This document shows, piece by piece, positions 44,318 to 52,786 of a stretch of 58,275 nucleotides of DNA. The DNA is from Kofleriaceae bacterium. GTDB lineage: Bacteria > Myxococcota_A > Polyangia > Haliangiales > Haliangiaceae. The stretch is taken from positions 1 to 58,275 of the forward strand of contig JANXOP010000253.1 in the NCBI GenBank assembly GCA_025357755.1, written 5' to 3'. The notes below the pieces were generated by a model. It had not been told where the DNA came from, ran no database searches, and saw nothing but the letters and a program-made list of their open reading frames with translations. The translations under genes and the position numbers were made by a program. Positions within the stretch are counted from its first letter, which is position 1; each line of letters starts with the position of its first letter.

Positions 44318-44959
44318 GGCCCCTGCGCGTTTGGCATCAGAGGCTCGTGGTGCGGTGCAGATGTTCCAACTGGATTCCTTGTCGTCTTCCCTCGCGCAGC
44401 GCCCAGTGAGTAGCGCGCCAACCTGCCGCGTACGAGGTTCGTCGCGCCGCTTGCAATCGCACTGCGCAGCGTTCGTCGCGCCGCTTGCATTCGCATCGCG
44501 CGACCGCGGTTCGCGGCGCTTGCCGCGGGGCGAGCCGCACCGCCCTCGAGGCGGAGGGCGTACCTAAACTCAGTCGTTCAGTGTCGAGATGCAAAGGCCC
44601 GCGTACGAGCGGCGCAGCCGTGGAAGCGCGCTTCGCTCCGGCCTCTCTGCGCTGCGTCGCTTCGTGACCGTCCAGCGCAATCGACCTGCGTACGAGCGGC
44701 GCAGCCGCGGAGACTTTCTTCCGCGTTCGATCGACCACCGAACTGTGCAGCGGCCTAAACCCAGTCGTTCAATGTCGAGAATGCAAAGGCCCGGGTACGA
44801 GCGGCGCAGCCGCGGAAGCGCGCTTCGCTCCGGCCTCTCTGCGCTTCGCTGCTTCGTGACCGACCCGCGTACGAGCGGCGCAGCCGCGGAAACTCGCTTC
44901 GCTTCGCTTCGGCCGCTCTGCACTTCGTCGTGCGGATCGCGGCACCCTGACCACCTACA
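44318..44959. other. repeat-rich stretch without a supported gene
   Basis: Open frames on both strands here are Arg/Ser/Ala-rich products of the repeats and are not credible genes. Contents: a duplicated TTCGTCGCGCCGCTTGCA at about 44443 and 44479, then the tandem ~191-bp units at 44563-44912. The promoter of the GlcD-like gene follows. Confidence 0.6.
44563..44912. repeat. two tandem ~191-bp units containing four hairpin motifs
   Basis: 44563-44670 and 44754-44862 are near-identical 108-bp blocks (from CCTAAACxCAGTCGTTCA to CTTCGTGACCG). Each is followed by a half-unit that begins again with the same 22-bp motif. The motif GTACGAGCGGCGCAGCCG with CGGA or TGGA occurs at 44603, 44690, 44795 and 44869 and contains GCGGC-GCA-GCCGC, a short hairpin. 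This resembles a REP-like palindromic family more than a coding repeat. Confidence 0.75.
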
Positions 44960-44987
44960 TTGACCGTCGCTAGCAAAGTGTTACGGT
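44960..44987 (+). promoter_or_regulatory. sigma-70-like promoter before the GlcD-like gene
   Basis: TTGACC (44960-44965), a 16-bp spacer and TACGGT (44982-44987); ATG 45001 lies 13 bases after. It has the best -35 match in the window. No Shine-Dalgarno site is evident. Confidence 0.5.
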
Positions 44988-45000
44988 CGCGATCGGCCTC

Positions 45001-46428
45001 ATGCCGCTTCCCGAGCAGCTCGCGAACCAGGTCCGAGACATCGTCGGTCGCGAGCGGTATCTCGACTCGCCGACCGATACCGCGAGCTACGGCTACAACT
45101 CGTTCCCGCTGCACACCGAGCCCGCCGCGGTCGTGCTGTTCGAGGACCGCGCCCAGATCGAACGCGTGGTGCCGATCCTCTACGCCGCGAACGTGCCGAT
45201 GGTGATCCGCGGCTCCGGGACGAACCTCGCAGGCAATGCGCTCGCGCCGACCGGTGGTGTCGTGCTCTCGCTCGAGCGCATGAAGAAGGTGCTCGAGATC
45301 GATCCGGTGTCGCTGTTCGCGCGCGTCGAAGCCGGCGCGAACGTCAAGGCGATCCAGGAGCTCGCGGCGAGCCATGGTCTGCTGTTCCCTCCGAATCCCG
45401 GCAACGTCGACGCGGTCACGGTCGGCGGCATCATCGGCTGCAACAGCTCCGGCGATCTCGCGCTCGGCTACGGCGGCACGCGCGACTTCGTGCTTGGCAT
45501 GGAGGTCGTCACCGGTGAAGGCCAGGTGTTGAAGCTCGGGTCGCGCGTCCGGAAAGATGTCACCGGCTACGACCTCGTGCGGCTCTTCTGCGGTTGCGAA
45601 GGTACGCTCGGCGTCGTCGTCGAGGCCACGGTGCGCTTCATCAACAAGCCAGAGGGTGAAGCGAGCGTGCTCGCGGCCTTTCCCGAGCAGCAACAAGGTG
45701 CCGAGGCCGCGCTGGCATTGCTCGGCGCGAAGCTCGCGCCCGTCGCGCTCGAGTACATGGACGCGCCGACCACCCAGGCGGTCGAGGCCGCGTTCAAGCT
45801 CGGCTTTCCGACCGGCACCGGATCGAGCGTGCTCGTGAAATTTCATGGCAGCGCCGAAGGCGTCGACAGTTCGGCGAAGCGTTGCGCGGCCGTATTCGAG
45901 CGCGCGGGGGCGAGCTGGACCCGGCTCGCGCTCGACGGCGAGCCCGCGGAGCACGTGTGGCGCGCCCGCCATCTCGCGTATCCCGCGCTCGCGCGCAATT
46001 GCCCGACCCTGTACGGCGAGGATATCGTCGTACCGATCCGGCACTTTCCCGCGACGGTCGCCAGGTTTCACGAGCTGGCGATCGAGTGCGGCGTGCCGAT
46101 CGCGCTGTTCGCGCATGCCGGCGATGGCCACCTCCATCCTTGCCTGCTCACGAACGACGCGGATCCCGCGCAGCGCGAGCGCAGTGATCGCTTCATCGAT
46201 GCGGCGGTCCGTCACGCGCTCGCGCTCGGCGGGGCGATCACCGGCGAGCATGGCCTCGGCGTCCACAAGACTCCATACGCTCACCTCCAGCTCGGTGACC
46301 ACGAACGTGCGGCGATGAAGCGGATCAAGCTCGCGTTCGATCCGAAGGGCTTGTTCAACCCGATGATCTTTCCGGTCACCGGTCATCCGCCGAACAATCC
46401 GCGGCGCAAAGGAATCGAGATCGTGTGA
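45001..46428 (+). CDS. GlcD-like FAD-linked oxidase (glycolate/D-lactate type)
   Basis: 475 residues. A PCMH-type FAD domain (about 35-220) carries MVIRGSGTNLAGNAL and PGNVDAVTVGGIIGCNSSGD, and a C-terminal FAD-oxidase domain has the family end FAHAGDGHLHPCLL and ITGEHGLGVHKT. It oxidises a 2-hydroxyacid (glycolate or D-lactate) at the inner membrane and passes electrons to the iron-sulfur partner encoded next. The stop overlaps the partner's GTG (GTGA). A GlcE-like third subunit is missing, so this is a two-subunit version. The exact substrate cannot be told from sequence. Confidence 0.9.
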   Translation: MPLPEQLANQVRDIVGRERYLDSPTDTASYGYNSFPLHTEPAAVVLFEDRAQIERVVPILYAANVPMVIRGSGTNLAGNALAPTGGVVLSLERMKKVLEIDPVSLFARVEAGANVKAIQELAASHGLLFPPNPGNVDAVTVGGIIGCNSSGDLALGYGGTRDFVLGMEVVTGEGQVLKLGSRVRKDVTGYDLVRLFCGCEGTLGVVVEATVRFINKPEGEASVLAAFPEQQQGAEAALALLGAKLAPVALEYMDAPTTQAVEAAFKLGFPTGTGSSVLVKFHGSAEGVDSSAKRCAAVFERAGASWTRLALDGEPAEHVWRARHLAYPALARNCPTLYGEDIVVPIRHFPATVARFHELAIECGVPIALFAHAGDGHLHPCLLTNDADPAQRERSDRFIDAAVRHALALGGAITGEHGLGVHKTPYAHLQLGDHERAAMKRIKLAFDPKGLFNPMIFPVTGHPPNNPRRKGIEIV

Positions 46429-47663
46429 AGGCGCTCGGCGCCGACAAGCTGTTCCTCGAGGGCGCGATGCGGTGCGTGCGGTGCTCGGTGTGCGTTGCCG
46501 GGTGCCCCTCGTACTCGGTGTTCAAGACCGAGGGCGATTCGCCGCGTGGTCGTGTCCAGCTCATGCGCGCGGCTGCACTGGGCACGCTCGTTCCCGATGC
46601 GAGGTTCGAGGAGCACATGGATAACTGCCTCGGCTGTCGCGCGTGCGAGGACATTTGCCCTTCGGGTGTGCCGTTCGGCTACCTGATCGACCGCACCCAC
46701 GCCGCGCTGCAGCACTCGGGGTATCATCGCCTTCGCAAGCTCGCGATCCGGCTCGGGCTTGGCGTGATCGCGAATCGCAGTGCCGTCACGTTCGTGGCGT
46801 GGCTGCTACGTCCGATCCAGTGGCTGCGGCTCGATCGATTCGTGCGCCTGCTCGTCGCGCCGTTCTCGCGGGCGACTGCACGCAGGATCGATGCGCTCCC
46901 GCGAGTCGAGGGGACTCCGTTCGAGCTCCGGGATGCGCCGCAGACCGATGACCCCGACGTGATGATGTTCGCGGGATGCGTGATGGCAGGGGCACTCGGG
47001 GACGTCCAGCGCGCGACGATCCGCAGCCTCGAGGCCAGCGGGCACCGCGTCTCGACCCCATTGGACCAGCGCTGCTGTGGCGCGTTACACCAGCACGCCG
47101 GGCTCCGCGACGAAGCCCGAGTGCTCGCGCGCGCGAACCTCGGCGCGTTCGCGGGCGATGCCGAGGTCTGCGTGAACTCGGCCGGGTGCGCGCTCGCGAT
47201 GAAGGGCTACGCGAAGCTCTTGCCGGATGATCCGCGCGCGGCTGGATTCGTCAGCCGGATCCGCGATCTCTCCGAGCTCGTGGGTCCCGCGCCCGGCCGC
47301 CCGATCCGACCGCGCGCACTGCGCGTTGCGGTGCAGGACGCGTGTCACCACCGCAACATCCAGCGCCTCGGCGGCTCCGCGACGAAGGTGCTGACCGAGC
47401 TCGGCGTCGAGGTCGTGCCGGTCCCGAAGGGCGCGGGCTGCTGCGGCGCGGCCGGGCTGTACAGCGCGGTCAATCCCGATCCGGCATGGGCGCTGTTGAA
47501 TCCGCTGCTCGACGCCATCGAGCACACCGGCTGTGACGTGGTCGTCGCCTCGAATCCAGGCTGTCTGATGTTCATGCGTGCGGGCCTCCGCGATCGCAAG
47601 TCGTCGGTGCGTGTCGTTCATCTCGCCGAGCTGCTCGATCCAGGCGACACGCGCGAGACTTAA
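46425..47663 (+). CDS. GlcF-like iron-sulfur protein (two 4Fe-4S clusters plus CCG domains)
   Basis: 412 residues. Two 4Fe-4S motifs near the N-terminus, CVRCSVCVAGCP (about 17-28) and CLGCRACEDICP (about 68-79), are followed by two CCG-type domains (QRCCGALHQHAG; GAGCCGAAGLYS) that bind another cofactor in heterodisulfide-reductase and glycolate-oxidase subunits. It takes electrons from the GlcD-like flavoprotein and passes them to quinone. GTG 46425 overlaps the upstream stop (GTGA). A hydrophobic stretch near 105-145 may help it associate with the membrane. Confidence 0.9.
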   Translation: MKALGADKLFLEGAMRCVRCSVCVAGCPSYSVFKTEGDSPRGRVQLMRAAALGTLVPDARFEEHMDNCLGCRACEDICPSGVPFGYLIDRTHAALQHSGYHRLRKLAIRLGLGVIANRSAVTFVAWLLRPIQWLRLDRFVRLLVAPFSRATARRIDALPRVEGTPFELRDAPQTDDPDVMMFAGCVMAGALGDVQRATIRSLEASGHRVSTPLDQRCCGALHQHAGLRDEARVLARANLGAFAGDAEVCVNSAGCALAMKGYAKLLPDDPRAAGFVSRIRDLSELVGPAPGRPIRPRALRVAVQDACHHRNIQRLGGSATKVLTELGVEVVPVPKGAGCCGAAGLYSAVNPDPAWALLNPLLDAIEHTGCDVVVASNPGCLMFMRAGLRDRKSSVRVVHLAELLDPGDTRET

Positions 47664-47673
47664 CCGCGCCGCG

Positions 47674-47692
47674 CGTCGAGGCTGGCTCGACG
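47674..47692. other. hairpin, 7-bp arms and 5-nt loop, after the GlcF-like gene
   Basis: CGTCGAG-GCTGG-CTCGACG, perfect arms, in the 56-bp gap before the propeller-SpoIIE gene and 12 bases before its TATCGT box. No T-run. Same 7-5-7 shape and a similar GCTG loop as at 5617. Confidence 0.4.
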
Positions 47693-47703
47693 ACGAACGG
47701 TGG

Positions 47704-47709
47704 TATCGT
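47704..47709 (+). promoter_or_regulatory. -10-like TATCGT before the propeller-SpoIIE gene
   Basis: TATCGT ends ten bases before ATG 47720. No Shine-Dalgarno site is present. Confidence 0.4.
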
Positions 47710-47719
47710 CGGCCCGTCC

Positions 47720-50700
47720 ATGGTTCGACACGCTGGTTTCGCGTTGTTCGTCGTCGTGATGCTCGGGATGCGTGGGCACGTCGTGCACGCGGCACCGAAG
47801 GCATCCCCGCCCGTCGTGGGAGCAGCGCCGGTCCTCGAAAACGAAAAGCAGGTTCGTCACCTCGCTCCGACGCTCGGCACCGAAACTCTCTCGCTGCCCG
47901 AGGGCATGCCGAACACGAACGTGCGGGCGGTCGTCCAGGACAGCCGCGGCTTCATGTGGTTCGGGACGCAGGATGGGCTCGCGCGCTACGACGGCGTCAA
48001 GCTCCACGTGTACCGCACGTCCGACAAGGACCAGAGCATGGTCTCTTCCGGCTACATCACCGCGCTCACGCTCGATGCGAACGGCAAGATGTGGGTCGGG
48101 ACCGCGGAGAACGGGGTGAACCTCTACGACCCCGAGACCGATAAATTTACCCGGATCGGAAAGGGCAAGCCGGGGCTCAGCTCCGAGGGTGTGACCGCGA
48201 TCAAGCGCGACAGCAAAGGCCGCGTCTGGTTCGCGATGACCGGCGGTGGCCTCGATCGCTACGAGCCCAACGGCACGATCACAGCGTTCCTCGCGAAGCC
48301 GCTGGACGTATCGATCACCGCGATGGACATCGACCCCGCGGGCAACCTCTGGCTCGGCACCGCCGAGAACGGCGTGGTCCGCTGGAACCCCGACGACAAC
48401 ACCGCGGCCACGTTCCAGCCGACGACGGGCACCCCGACGCTGGCACCGGTCTCGGCGGTCACCGTGGCCTCGAACGGCCACGTCTGGATCGGCACCGACG
48501 GCGAGGGCCTGTTCGAGCTCGACCCTGCGAGCCACAAGCTCGTCCCGAACGTCAACGATGCCGACGACCCGGCGACCCTGAGCGACAACCACGTGTCCTC
48601 GATCTTCGAGGACGAGAACCGTACGATCTGGGTCGGGACGAGCAACGGGCTCGATCGGATGGAGGGTGGCAAGTTCATCCAGTACCTCCACGATCCCGAC
48701 GATCCGTCGAGCTTTCCGTCGCCCGGTGTCGAGGCGATCTATCAAGATCGCGGCGGGGTCATGTGGGTCGGCACGTTCGCGAACGGCGTCGCCAAGTTCG
48801 ACGAGTTCCGGCTCGAGTTCGGCTACCAGCACACGCGTACCCATGCGCTCTCGTTCTGGGAGGACGCCGATGGTGCTCTGTGGGTTGGCACGTACAACGG
48901 CGGACTCCTCAAGTACGAGCGTCGTGCTCAGCGCGTCACCGCGTATCACTCGCTCGCGCATAGCACGACCGCTCCCGGCCAGCGGGTCGATCTCGACGCG
49001 GGTTGGATCACGTCGATCCATCGCGATCACCGCGGGGTGCTGTGGTTCGCGATGAAGGGCCACGGCCTGATCGCGTTCGACACCAAGGCGGATACGTATC
49101 GCCAGTACCTCCCGAGTGCGGACGATCCGAACAGCATCCCGGTCGATACGATCTTCGACATCTGGGAGGACGACAAAGGCCTGCTGTGGCTCGCCTCGTG
49201 GGGCAGCGGCCTGCTGCGCTTCGATCCGCAGCTCGACAAGTTTACCGCGTTCACGACCGAATCGATCGGCCTGTCCTCGAACCACCTCTACAAACTCTAT
49301 CCGGATCCGAGCGACAAGAAGATCCTGTGGATCGGCACGACCAAGGGTGGCGTCGTGCGGTTCGATACGGTGGCGCAGACCGTGACCGCATTCCGGCATC
49401 GCAATGACGATCCGTCGAGCATCAGCAGCGACGACGTCATGTCGATGTACCGCGATGCGAGCGGAGCGCTCTGGCTCGGCACCTTCGGCGGCGGCCTCGA
49501 TCGTCTCGATCCCGCGACCGGCAAGGCCGAGAGCTTCACGATGACCTCGTCGAAGCTGACCAACGATACGGTCTTCGGCGTGCTCCCCGACCCCGAGGGC
49601 AAGCTCTGGATCAGCACGAACGGAGGCGGGCTCCTCCAGCTCGATCCGAAGACCAAGGCCTTCACCGCGTTCGATACCTCCGACGGGCTGCAGAACAACG
49701 AGTTCGGGCAAGGCTCGTTCATGGTCAGCAAGGGTGGCGAGCTGTTCTTCGGCGGGCCCGGCGGCTTCAACGCCTTCCATGCCAAGGCCATCTCGCGCGA
49801 CAGCTACGTGCCTCCGATCTCGATCGTCGGCTTCAAGGTCTTCAATCAGGATGTCACGCTCGAGCACCCGATCTGGACGTTGCCCTCGATCAAGACCTCG
49901 TACTCGGACTCGTTCGAGATCGACTTCGCAGCCTTGTCGTACGCCGCACCCTCGAAGAATCGCTACGCGTACAAGCTCGAAGGCTTCGACGATAAGTTCA
50001 TCGAGACCGAGCGGCCGTTCGCGACCTACACCAAGCTCGGCGGGGGCAAGTACACGCTCCGGGTGCGTGCCTCGAACCAGGACGGCGTCTGGAACGAGGC
50101 CGGCGTCGCGCTCAAGATCCGCGTCACGCCACCACTGTGGCGGACCTGGCCCGCGTACGGCGTCTACCTCGCGATCCTCGCCGCGGTCGCCTACCTGATC
50201 ATCCGGGTCCAGCGCCAACGCTTGCTGCGCGCGGAGCGCGATGGTCGGCTCGCCGCCGCAGAGCGCGACCTCGCGCTGACCGGCGCCGTGCAGACCGGTT
50301 TTCTCCCCGAGCACAACGAGATCACGACGCAACACATGCAACTCGTCGGCGTGTACCGCCCCGCTGATGCGTGCGGTGGTGATTGGTGGTGGCACGAGAG
50401 CATGCCCGATGGGCGCCACCTGATCATGGTCGGCGACGTCACCGGCCACGGTCCGGGTCCAGCGATGGTGACCGCCGCGGTCGCGACCGCGTTCCGGGTG
50501 CTGCTCGAGCTCGGCATCACGACGATGGACCAGGCACTCGCGCTCCTCAACCGAGAGGTCTTGCGCGTCGGCAAGGGCCAGTATCACATGACCATGGCGG
50601 CTCTCGAGCTCGACGATGCGACGGGGCGGTGGATCTTGCACAGCGCTGGCGCGCCGCCGATCCTCAGCCTCAATACGGAGGGTAAGCACAAGGTGCACTT

Positions 50701-50986
50701 CTGCGCAGGTGCACCACTCGGCACCGAAACCGGATTCGAGACCGGCCGCATCGAGGGCCAGCTCGGTCCAGGGGAACGCATGCTGCTCTACACCGACGGA
50801 ATTCCGGAAATCTCGCTGCCGAACGGCAACGTCCTCGGGATGAGGCGCTTCGCCTTGCAATTCGAGGTGACCCGCACGCAGGTGCTCCGCGATGCCGCCA
50901 GCGCGATCATGATGCAGGCCGACCAGGTTCTCGGTGCACAGCGTCAGAACGATGACTGGACCTTCACGATGATCGAGTGGGGTTGA
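47720..50986 (+). CDS. two-component-regulator propeller/Y_Y_Y sensor with SpoIIE-type phosphatase output
   Basis: 1088 residues. Signal peptide (about 1-24, HAGFALFVVVMLGMRGHVVHA), then a large periplasmic propeller of Reg_prop repeats (SRGFMWFGTQDGLARYDG; GKMWVGTAENGVNLYDP; GALWLGTFGGGLDRLDP) to about residue 690. A Y_Y_Y domain follows (about 735-805; RYAYKLEGFDDKFIE), then one membrane helix (about 815-832, YGVYLAILAAVAYLIIRVQ) and a cytosolic PP2C/SpoIIE domain with GGDWW, GDVTGHGPGPAM, LYTDGIPE and DDWTF metal-binding motifs. It should dephosphorylate a serine/threonine-phosphorylated partner, such as an anti-sigma-factor antagonist, in response to an outside ligand, probably a glycan. 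There is no histidine-kinase part. No antagonist gene is nearby. Confidence 0.9.
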   Translation: MVRHAGFALFVVVMLGMRGHVVHAAPKASPPVVGAAPVLENEKQVRHLAPTLGTETLSLPEGMPNTNVRAVVQDSRGFMWFGTQDGLARYDGVKLHVYRTSDKDQSMVSSGYITALTLDANGKMWVGTAENGVNLYDPETDKFTRIGKGKPGLSSEGVTAIKRDSKGRVWFAMTGGGLDRYEPNGTITAFLAKPLDVSITAMDIDPAGNLWLGTAENGVVRWNPDDNTAATFQPTTGTPTLAPVSAVTVASNGHVWIGTDGEGLFELDPASHKLVPNVNDADDPATLSDNHVSSIFEDENRTIWVGTSNGLDRMEGGKFIQYLHDPDDPSSFPSPGVEAIYQDRGGVMWVGTFANGVAKFDEFRLEFGYQHTRTHALSFWEDADGALWVGTYNGGLLKYERRAQRVTAYHSLAHSTTAPGQRVDLDAGWITSIHRDHRGVLWFAMKGHGLIAFDTKADTYRQYLPSADDPNSIPVDTIFDIWEDDKGLLWLASWGSGLLRFDPQLDKFTAFTTESIGLSSNHLYKLYPDPSDKKILWIGTTKGGVVRFDTVAQTVTAFRHRNDDPSSISSDDVMSMYRDASGALWLGTFGGGLDRLDPATGKAESFTMTSSKLTNDTVFGVLPDPEGKLWISTNGGGLLQLDPKTKAFTAFDTSDGLQNNEFGQGSFMVSKGGELFFGGPGGFNAFHAKAISRDSYVPPISIVGFKVFNQDVTLEHPIWTLPSIKTSYSDSFEIDFAALSYAAPSKNRYAYKLEGFDDKFIETERPFATYTKLGGGKYTLRVRASNQDGVWNEAGVALKIRVTPPLWRTWPAYGVYLAILAAVAYLIIRVQRQRLLRAERDGRLAAAERDLALTGAVQTGFLPEHNEITTQHMQLVGVYRPADACGGDWWWHESMPDGRHLIMVGDVTGHGPGPAMVTAAVATAFRVLLELGITTMDQALALLNREVLRVGKGQYHMTMAALELDDATGRWILHSAGAPPILSLNTEGKHKVHFCAGAPLGTETGFETGRIEGQLGPGERMLLYTDGIPEISLPNGNVLGMRRFALQFEVTRTQVLRDAASAIMMQADQVLGAQRQNDDWTFTMIEWG

Positions 50987-51026
50987 TTCTCGAAACGTGC
51001 ATCTCGCTTCGATAAGCGACGTTCGT

Positions 51027-51032
51027 TACTAT
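51027..51032 (+). promoter_or_regulatory. candidate -10 TACTAT for the deacylase operon
   Basis: TACTAT about 60 bases before ATG 51092. Unlike most units here this one has a leader with a Shine-Dalgarno-like AAAGGA (51077-51082). A small CGCTT-cgat-AAGCG hairpin lies just upstream (51005-51018). Confidence 0.35.
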
Positions 51033-51091
51033 CGAGCTGAAGCGGAGCGCGGCGGACGCGGGGGCGTCTATCTCGCCAAAGGATAAATTCG

Positions 51092-52786
51092 ATGTTCGAC
51101 ACACTGATCAAAAACGCTCGCGTCGCCGACGGTACCGGCCGCGCTTTGTACCGTGGACACGTCGGTATTACGGGTGGCGTCATCGCGTACGTCGGACGCG
51201 ACGATCCAGGCGCGGCCGGCCGCGTGATCGAAGCGGACGGGCTGGTCGTGGCCCCCGGCTTCATCGATCCCCACACCCATCTCGACGCCCAGGTCGTCTG
51301 GGATCGTCAGCTCTCGCCGAGCTGCTGGCACGGCGTGACGAGCGCCGTGATCGGCAACTGCGGCGTCGGCGTCATGCCGGTGCGCGAGAGCACGCGCGAG
51401 TTCCTGCTGCGCGACCTCGTCAACGTCGAGGGCATCGACTACGACGTGCTCGCCAAGGGCGTCGAGTGGAACTGGAGCACGACCGGCGAGTACTTCTCGC
51501 ACATCGAGAAGGGTGGCCTCGGCGTCAACATCGCGGCCCTGATCTCGCTGACCCCCCTCCGCCACTACGTGATGGGCGAGGCCTCGTTCGAGCGCGGTGC
51601 CAACAGCGGCGAGCTCGCACAGATGGTCGCGGTGTTCGAGCAGGCGCTCGCCGATGGCGCCTTCGGGTTCTCCACCGACATGCTCGCGAACCACCGCGGC
51701 TTCGGCGGTCGCCCGCTCGCGTGTCGCAACGCGAGCACCGAAGAGCTGCGCGCGCTGTGCAACGTGCTCCGCGATCAAGCGAAGGGCGTCGTCACCATCG
51801 CGCTCGATTCGCTCCGTCAAGGCGTCCAGTTCATCAACGATGCGGATGTCGCGATGCTGAGGTTCCTCGTCGAGGAGAGCCAGCGTCCGGTCAGCTTCTT
51901 GCCGATGGTCGCGATGACCGGTGAGCTCGAGTTCGCCAAGAAGCAACTCGCGCGGCTCGGCGATCTCGTGGGCAAGGTCGTGCCACAGGTCTCGCCGATG
52001 CCGATCGTCTTCATGCAGACGATGCGCAAGCCGTTCAAGTTCTCCGAGTTCGAGGTCTGGCGCCCGGCGCTCAACGGTACGTTCGAGCAGCAGAAGGCGC
52101 TCTACGCCGATCCGGACTTCCGCAAGCGTGCGGCGGCCGAGCAGGTCGGCCACATCCGCAAGATTCCGTGGGAACGCGTGCGCGTCGTCGGCGCGGTGCG
52201 CCCGGATCTCGCCGAGAAGTACAACGATCGGACGATCGGTGTGATCGGTCGGGCCGAGGGCAAGGAACCGCTCGATGCGTTCCTCGATCTCGCGCTCGCG
52301 GATGATCTCCGGACGTTGTTCCAGTTCGAGAGCGCGAACCTCGATCGCGATGTCGTGCGCACCTTGCTCCAGGAGCCCGGCTTCATGCTCGGGATCTCGG
52401 ACGCTGGTGCGCACATCGATCAGGTCTGCGATCTTCGCTATCCGACCGTGCTGCTTGGAGATTGGGTTCGCGAGCAAGGCGCGTTGTCGCTCGAACAGGC
52501 GATCTGGAAGCTCACCCAGCATCCGGCGTCGGTCTTCGGCATCGCCGGGCGCGGCGCGCTCAAGCCCGGCTACCACGCCGACATCACGCTCTTCGATCCG
52601 AAGACCATCGGTTCGGATCCCCCCGTGTTCGTCGACGATCTGCCCGCCGGCGGTCGCAGGTTGATCGCGAAAGCGCGCGGCATCGTCGCCACGTTCATCA
52701 ACGGTGTCCAGGTGATGCGCGAGGGCGCCGAGACCGGCGCGCTGCCGGGCGGCGTGATTCGCAGCACCGAACGAGGACCGACCTGA
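51092..52786 (+). CDS. N-acyl-D-amino-acid deacylase family amidohydrolase
   Basis: 564 residues. Metal-dependent amidohydrolase (Amidohydro_3 type) resembling D-aminoacylase. The metal motif is GFIDPHTHLDAQ (about 53-64), the catalytic-site region AVIGNCGVGVMPV follows, and the C-terminal ISDAGAHIDQVCD with the cap GYHADITLFDP is typical. Expected to remove the acyl group from N-acyl-D-amino acids or a related amide. AAAGGA ten bases before the ATG is a real ribosome-binding site. The TGA stop overlaps the next ATG (TGATG). It is the first gene of a tight five-gene run (51092-57026). Confidence 0.87.
   Translation: MFDTLIKNARVADGTGRALYRGHVGITGGVIAYVGRDDPGAAGRVIEADGLVVAPGFIDPHTHLDAQVVWDRQLSPSCWHGVTSAVIGNCGVGVMPVRESTREFLLRDLVNVEGIDYDVLAKGVEWNWSTTGEYFSHIEKGGLGVNIAALISLTPLRHYVMGEASFERGANSGELAQMVAVFEQALADGAFGFSTDMLANHRGFGGRPLACRNASTEELRALCNVLRDQAKGVVTIALDSLRQGVQFINDADVAMLRFLVEESQRPVSFLPMVAMTGELEFAKKQLARLGDLVGKVVPQVSPMPIVFMQTMRKPFKFSEFEVWRPALNGTFEQQKALYADPDFRKRAAAEQVGHIRKIPWERVRVVGAVRPDLAEKYNDRTIGVIGRAEGKEPLDAFLDLALADDLRTLFQFESANLDRDVVRTLLQEPGFMLGISDAGAHIDQVCDLRYPTVLLGDWVREQGALSLEQAIWKLTQHPASVFGIAGRGALKPGYHADITLFDPKTIGSDPPVFVDDLPAGGRRLIAKARGIVATFINGVQVMREGAETGALPGGVIRSTERGPT

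Noticed and set aside
44021..44912. CRISPR-like repetition
   Set aside because: Repeats are tandem or irregularly spaced, with no unique spacers of constant length, and no cas genes are near.
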